This document shows positions 8,411 to 12,852 of a stretch of 12,852 nt of DNA, piece by piece (the stretch's first letter is position 1; each line of letters starts with the position of its first letter). The position numbers and the translations under genes were made by a program. Source of the DNA: Chromera velia (lineage: Eukaryota; Sar; Chromeraceae); contig JAHBMJ010003143.1 in the NCBI GenBank assembly GCA_018398765.1, positions 1 through 12,852 of the forward strand. Direction: 5' to 3'. The notes under the pieces were generated by a model, which worked only from the letters and a program-made list of their open reading frames with translations, was not told the DNA's origin and did not search any database.

Positions 8411-10216
8411 CAAGACTTGGACTACTTCCTTTCCCTCCCACAGCTGCTCTTCAGTGTTGAGTGTTTGATCGGTACAGTAGTACATCATGCTTCCGCCAGA
8501 CCAAAAGACCTCCCCCAAAGTGCAAAGAAGACAGACACGACGGAACCGGACTATGCACATATGCATGCATGCAGGCAGGTCTGCAGACTGCCCCTTTGTC
8601 TGACTGCGCTGCTGTTGTCCGCTTTCTCTTTTTTTCACCCTTACATCGCTGGCATACTTGCATTGGATGTCGCATTCATCATGCTGCCGTTCCTTCCTCC
8701 GTGCTCTCCCTCCTGCCGAAAACGAACCCCCAGACTCCATACAGGAAAGATTAGAATAATTAAATGAACGTAGAAGAATGAAGAAGCAGATCAATGCAGG
8801 CGGCCCCCTCATGAAACTCCACGACCTCACCGCGTGGGAAAGGAGGCGGAAAGAAAGAAAGCGATACACACACAAGGAAGTGCATGGACGCAGGAAGGAA
8901 GAAATGAGAAACGAAAACAAACACGGGCACGGAGGGGCCAAGGAAGGAAGAAAGCCAGGACTGGCGAGGGTGAACCCTGAAAGCGCAGTGTCGTTTGCTG
9001 TCCTTCCTGAAGCATGCATCGATGTACTGACACAACAACACAATTAAGCATGAGGTTACCATGTAGTTTCTTGCACAAGCAAGGGACCAACCACAAAGAG
9101 AGAAAGAGAGAGAACCTGTCCGTTCCTTGATGCTAAAACAGACCATGTTCTCTCTTTCCTCAAAACCAGAAACAGGCAGACCGACAGACAGACGGAGACG
9201 AAAGCGTACATACAGTTCATTCGGAGGTAGAGACAAGCAGTCAGGCAGTAGACGGACCACACCACACAGCATTACGACGAGCAAACAGACATATGGGTGG
9301 GTGGGAAATGAAAACATCCAGCGCATACGGCTCTTGCCACTGGAGCTTACCTCAACGTCATCCATCATACGAGAAATGGAGCACAACGAAATTAAGGCAC
9401 AAGAAGGGGAGCTGGGAGGAAAAAAAGGGAAAAGAAGAAACAGAGCGGAACCCGCCAAGGCAAGTCCCTTTTTCCCGATCCGAAGTCAAATACGTTACTC
9501 ACTTGGAGTTCCTCAACACACACAAAGGTTCCTCTCTTGATTGATTCTCCTTTCCTTCGCAACATCTTCTCACTCACCTCCCTCCTTTGCCTCCCTCCTC
9601 AGCACTAGCAACGTCATCCATCAGACGGTGCAACTGCGTGCTGCTTCCTTCTGTTCCTTCGACGCTTTCTCGTCTCTCTCGTTCTCTTCTTCTTCCTTCC
9701 GGTCTCTGCCTGCTGACTCAGCCGGACAGGCGGGAAGGCAGGCAGGCGACATCTTTCCCTTAATTCTTCATTTTGTGTCTCGCTCCAAACACGCCAGAGA
9801 CAGAAAAACGGTCAGGGAAGACCACGCCCCATTCCTTCCACACTTCCACTCCTTTATTTATTTCACAGAGGCAAGCTGGGAGCTCTCCAATGGCTCGGGA
9901 CAGACGGAAGGAACCCCAGAGACTTACTCACTCGCACAGGATCAAAGAATGCATACACAGGCAGGCAGACAAAAAAGCCAAGCATACACAAGCAAAAGAG
10001 ACACAGAGACGACAGAAAAAAGCTCGATCAATCAGTTGAAGGAGAGAAAATCGAAAGACTGATCAGAGCTGCCGCCACCGTGCGACGGCTGGGCGGGCCG
10101 GGAGTGGCCGGAAGAAACGGACAGACAACACAGACAGACAGCGTGCATATTTATCAAACAAAGCTTTACTTACTGATTGCAAGGACGGCGAAGAAAAATT
10201 CAAAAACGAGTCCCAT
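8402..10216 (-). CDS. Speculative five-exon gene for a 132-residue protein of unknown function
   Basis: Proposed exons on the minus strand: 10216-10174, 9716-9578, 9411-9351, 8712-8645, 8489-8402. Donors are GTAAGT, GTGAGT, GTAAGC, GTAAGG. Acceptors end GAG, CAG, CAG, AAG; two of these are weak and none is the TGCAG used by the peptidase gene. All four joins keep frame: A+TC Ile, AG+C Ser, phase 0, AT+C Ile. The product would start MGLVFEFFFAVLAI, a short signal-peptide-like stretch. An Arg/Glu-rich part with LHRLMDDVASAEEGG follows, then SISRMMDDVE, EGEHGGRNGSMMNATSNASM and a C-terminus ending VVQVLLN. I recognise no domain. Purine-rich DNA makes charged frames easily, so this is an inference from splice-site and phase agreement only. 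Other donors on this strand, such as GTGAGTAAGT near 9930, are unexplained. Confidence 0.25.
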
Positions 10217-10311
10217 GGATCAATCAAGCAGAAGCAGGCACACATACAGATAGATAGATGCAGACAAGTTTTACAATAACAGGGCAGATTGACTCGTGCA
10301 AGAGAGGTTGA

Positions 10312-11414
10312 ATGATACCTGCTCACTCAGTCCCCTCCTTTCCCTTTCACTTCACACACCTCACAAGGATGGCATGTAGATCTTTCATTTCCTCTTTGGA
10401 TTTTCCCTCTCGTTTTCCTCTTTACACTTCACTGACAGGACAAGGATTTCAAGGGCCCTGTCCCCTTCTCTTTTCCCTTCTTTTTTTGTTGTTGCTGTTT
10501 CATCCTTCTCTTCAGACAACCTTCCAGTCTTCCTTCAGGTTTTCATTGCACTGTGAGGGCGTATCGACAGAAAAAAACACAATTAAAAAAGCAGCCAAAT
10601 GCATCAGGCAGACTGTAATTAAAGAGAGCAGCAAGATGGAGAGTGGCAGCGGAGAAAGTCAAAGAAAGAAACAAAGAGAGGAAGGGGGTAAATAAGAAAG
10701 ACAAGGCCGGCAAGACGAAAGAAAGAAAGAAAGAAAGCCGACGAGATTCACGCCTTGCCTTCCTCCTTCAATCCCTTGAAAGAAAGAAAGTTGTTCTCTT
10801 CCTGCCCCGACACCGAAAAAAGAAAAATCCAACGGAAGAGGGGGAGTTGTCTCCGTCCTGTATCTCACTCACAAGGAAAAAAATCTTTTTTTGTACGGTC
10901 TAGTTCACATGTCCTTCGTTCTCTTCACAGGCAATGAAACGAGCTCGACACATTCCCCATCAAACAGCGCAACCAAAAAACCTGTTTGTACTCTTTTGTT
11001 TGTTTTGCCTGTGAGCGGTACGAACTTTTCCTTGTCCCCCCTCCAGCCTGCCCACCCCCCAAAAAACAAGCGAAGAAAGAGGCGAGAGAGACAAGAGACC
11101 CTTGACAGACTTCGCATTACAGAGCTGCGTGCTCAGTTGGAGTGTTCCTCATCTCCCGACAATGACACCGTACAGCACTTCACCCTGCCCCCCCGTTTCG
11201 TTCGTTTCGTTTCCCCCTTTCGTTTCCTTCTTTCGTTTCCTTTCCTGCTATCCGTTCTCCGTTTTTTCTTTCTTTCTTTCAACTCCAGCTAGACAGCACT
11301 TCCTCGAGCAGTGAGGAGGCTCCTGACAGCCTCTCTCTCTCTCTCTCCTCTCCCACGGGGGTGGGGGAGGGCAGAGAGGGCACAGGCTCTGCGGGACCTT
11401 CCTGGAAGGGATGA
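10312..11414 (+). CDS. Speculative four-exon gene for a Lys/Arg- and Ser-rich protein
   Basis: Proposed exons: 10312 (or 10516)-10687, 10931-10983, 11047-11169, 11289-11414. Donors are GTAAAT, GTTTGT, GTACAG; acceptors are CACAG, CTCCAG, CTCCAG, each after a T/C-rich tract. The joins keep frame: G+GC gives Gly, then phase 0 twice. From 10516 the product reads TTFQSSFRFS..., a Lys-rich segment with MESGSGESQRKKQREEG, NETSSTHSPSNSATKKP, then KNKRRKRRERQETLDRLR with ITELRAQLE. The last is a strongly basic stretch running into a short predicted helix, resembling a nuclear localisation or nucleic-acid-binding tail. An acidic Ser-rich end, LDSTSSSSEEAPDS, follows. If the ATG at 10312 is used, residues 51-66 form a Leu/Phe-rich segment. 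I suspect that is intron T/C tract read as protein, with a 3' splice site at 10515. No known domain; not a canonical bZIP. Confidence 0.35.
11186..11288 (+). repeat. Polypyrimidine tract with GTTTC and CTTT repeats
   Basis: About 100 bases of almost pure T and C on the plus strand, made of CGTTTC-like units and ending in TTTCTTTCTTTC before AACTCCAG at 11281-11288. For the plus-strand gene it would be a 3' splice-site tract. It also spans the stop codon of the minus-strand proline-rich frame (11281-11279). Confidence 0.8.
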
Positions 11415-12852
11415 GGAACCGGTCCGCTGGCACGAGGGGGAAAAGGGAGGCTCATCATCTCAACGGCAGTACTCAGAGGGGGGGAGGGAAGGCGGGCGGG
11501 AGGACGGGATAGAGGAGGCGGAGGCGGGACATGGAGGTGGTGGGCCCACAGCGGCGGCGCACAAAGATCCACCATGGGCTCCGGCATGACCGGCGGCGGC
11601 GGCGGAGAGTGGCTGATGGGTGACGGTGGAGGAGGCGGAGGAGGGGGCTGCCCTGCCGGATGCTTGGCTTTGGAAGTAGTCCCCGTCTGCGTGCGTCGAG
11701 ATGTGTTGGAAACGAGCGATGCCTTCTGATGTCCTTTGGCCTGGGCCCCGGAAGTGCTCGAACGGCCTTGACCCTTGGTGGACTGCGTGGAACCCCCCCC
11801 GCGTTTTCCCCCGTATCCCTGAGTAGGAGTGGGCTGGGCAGACGCTGAAGATGACCCCCGGTTGCCCCCTCCTTGCAGACCGCCGAGAGACTGCGCGGTC
11901 ATGGAAACGGAAACGGAGGATGTGACGGAGGAAGGGGAAGGAGCAGGACAGCATGAAGGGGGGGGTGGGGGGGGTTGGAAGCCCAGAGGAAGAGGGGGCG
12001 GGGGGGGCTGACACTGAGTCGCTCCCATGTGCATATGTCTCGGGGGGGGCATTTGAGGTGTTGGGGAACGAAGCGGTGATGGCGGTGGAGGAGGTTGGTT
12101 GGAATTCGCCGGGACTCTGCTGGAGGGTGGGGGGGGAGGGGGAACTGTAGGTTGATTCTTGTGGAGGGCGTTGGCTGCTGACTTGGACACACACGAGGAA
12201 GAGGACCCGGAAGTCTTCCTCCCGTTTTGGCGTTGGGATCTGGAGACGGAAGGACTGCCCCCGTTTGCGTTTTGTTGACGGCTGAGTTCTCTTTTGGAAA
12301 GAGAACCTGTTCTTTGGTTTGTCTGCTGCTGCTGCGGTGGGGCAGTTGAGGGTCTAGGGCCTGGGGGATGAACTGTCATTGTGGGGGCAGGGGCAGAACC
12401 TACGGGGGGGGAAGAAAGGGGAGAGGACCCCTGCATGCCTTCATCAAACGCGTTGGGCGTCTGCCAGTTCCTCATCAGCATTTCAATCGCAGAGGCTGAG
12501 GAGATGCCGCTGGGGTCCGAAATGGTGGAAGGAAAACCTGAGGGGGGGGATGACGGAGGTGCCATCAGGTTGTGGGGGTGCACGGGGATCTGAGGGGGCG
12601 GCAGCCAGTTGGCAGAAGACGATAGATCCCCCCCAAAATCGGTACTATCGGGGGCAGTCGCACCAAGCTGCTGTTGGGTTTCCGGTGCAAGGGAGAGTCC
12701 TGCCTCCCCCCATCTGGTGTTGGCACCTTGATTGAATTTGGAGTCGGGTCTTTGGCTTTGGCTGTTCTCTAGAGGGGAGGTGTGGCTCCTGCGCATCATT
12801 TCAACAATCGGGTTGCTTTGCGGGTTGGGTTCTGACAGAGATAGCTGGTCTT
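11279..12852 (-). CDS. Proline-rich, disordered protein; C-terminal 523 residues, 5' end outside window
   Basis: The minus-strand frame is open from the window edge to TGA at 11281-11279. The first ATG inside is at 12799, but 17 in-frame codons precede it, so the true start lies upstream. Numbered from that Met: residues 1-100 are Ser/Pro/Gln-rich; 102-123 (ASAIEMLMRNWQ...) is the only stretch with helix character; 146-215 is Gln/Ser/Asn-rich with basic patches. Residues 220-281 and 385-429 hold eight proline runs of 3 to 8, and a Gly/Ser/Lys-rich linker lies between them. Proline runs like these bind profilin, SH3 or WW domains in formins and WASP/SCAR proteins, but no FH2 or WH2 domain is visible, so no family is assigned. 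Against it: GC-rich low-complexity DNA keeps frames open by chance, and shorter open frames overlap it. For it: length, a natural-looking residue 100-215 region and no internal stop. Introns inside cannot be excluded. Confidence 0.6.
   Translation of the reverse strand, partial: DQLSLSEPNPQSNPIVEMMRRSHTSPLENSQSQRPDSKFNQGANTRWGEAGLSLAPETQQQLGATAPDSTDFGGDLSSSANWLPPPQIPVHPHNLMAPPSSPPSGFPSTISDPSGISSASAIEMLMRNWQTPNAFDEGMQGSSPLSSPPVGSAPAPTMTVHPPGPRPSTAPPQQQQTNQRTGSLSKRELSRQQNANGGSPSVSRSQRQNGRKTSGSSSSCVSKSAANALHKNQPTVPPPPPPSSRVPANSNQPPPPPSPLRSPTPQMPPPRHMHMGATQCQPPPPPLPLGFQPPPPPPSCCPAPSPSSVTSSVSVSMTAQSLGGLQGGGNRGSSSASAQPTPTQGYGGKRGGGSTQSTKGQGRSSTSGAQAKGHQKASLVSNTSRRTQTGTTSKAKHPAGQPPPPPPPPSPISHSPPPPPVMPEPMVDLCAPPLWAHHLHVPPPPPLSRPPARLPSPPLSTAVEMMSLPFPPRASGPVPHPFQEGPAEPVPSLPSPTPVGEERERERLSGASSLLEEVLSSWS
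11331..11347. repeat. (CT)n microsatellite
   Basis: Seventeen bases of CT repeat inside the region read as coding on both strands. On the plus strand it gives alternating Leu/Ser, on the minus strand alternating Glu/Arg (ERERER). Confidence 0.9.

Noticed and set aside
8760-9458. 232-codon minus-strand open frame
   Set aside because: It translates T/C-rich intron-like sequence into Phe/Leu/Ser runs. Only the MMDDVE part was kept, in the spliced model.
9578-9752. Alternative minus-strand start ATG at 9752 (MSPACLPACPAESAGRDR...)
   Set aside because: It has an in-frame stop just upstream and charged residues, but ends at TGA after about 43 codons and does not join the next exon in frame.
9541-10062. 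173-codon plus-strand open frame
   Set aside because: It starts in a T/C-rich tract and passes into purine-rich repeats, with no domain. The opposite strand gives the better splice sites.
10439-10459. 21-base microexon DKDFKGP between CTGACAG and GTCCCC
   Set aside because: Phase fits the plus-strand gene, but the donor is weak and such a short exon cannot be supported by eye.
11460-12194. 244-codon minus-strand frame overlapping the proline-rich one
   Set aside because: It is a frame-shifted shadow of the same GC-rich sequence and has a less natural composition than the 506-codon frame.
12379-12735. 118-codon plus-strand frame rich in Trp, Gly and Arg
   Set aside because: It is a complement of the proline/serine frame; its composition is unlike a real protein.
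1-12852. CRISPR array, rRNA, canonical tRNA or bacterial-type operon
   Set aside because: No regularly spaced direct repeats with spacers, no rRNA signatures and no foldable tRNA were seen. The clearest gene has eukaryotic introns.

Overview
This is nuclear DNA from a eukaryote. The clearest gene is broken up by four introns with GT...TGCAG borders and T/C-rich 3' ends, long stretches lack genes, and there are microsatellites, SINE/LINE-like remnants and a DNA transposon. The palindrome TGCATGCA recurs through the host-like DNA and introns are pyrimidine-rich. That would suit an alveolate protist, possibly a chromerid alga (Chromera/Vitrella type), but this is an impression from style and not a proof.

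Layout. (1) 1-2465, + strand: the last five exons of an M16A metallopeptidase of the insulin-degrading enzyme family. The exon borders are fixed by splice sites, reading phase and family similarity. (2) About 2900-7270: a visibly AT-richer block with no host gene. It holds a nonautonomous hAT-type element with a perfect 8-bp target duplication (2997-3871), a probable tRNA-derived SINE on the minus strand (4038-4282), a decayed non-LTR retrotransposon reverse transcriptase on the minus strand (about 6540-5030), and two further short-repeat tails, (ATCA)n and (GAT)n, of the kind that end SINEs and LINEs. (3) 7270-8400: no firm gene, one isolated exon-like segment. (4) 8402-10216, - strand: a speculative five-exon small gene. 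(5) 10312-11414, + strand: a speculative four-exon gene for a Lys/Arg-rich, Ser-rich protein. (6) 11279-12852, - strand: a long open frame, cut by the window edge, for a disordered proline-rich protein.

Genes 4 and 5 would be divergent (starts about 95 bp apart), and genes 5 and 6 convergent with 136 bp of overlapping coding sequence at their 3' ends. No operon logic applies and nothing indicates that the genes share a pathway. The best supported observations are the peptidase gene structure, the hAT-type element and the LINE fossil. Genes 4 and 5 rest only on reading-phase agreement across hand-picked splice sites and need transcript evidence. I found no rRNA, canonical tRNA, CRISPR array or self-contained new system.
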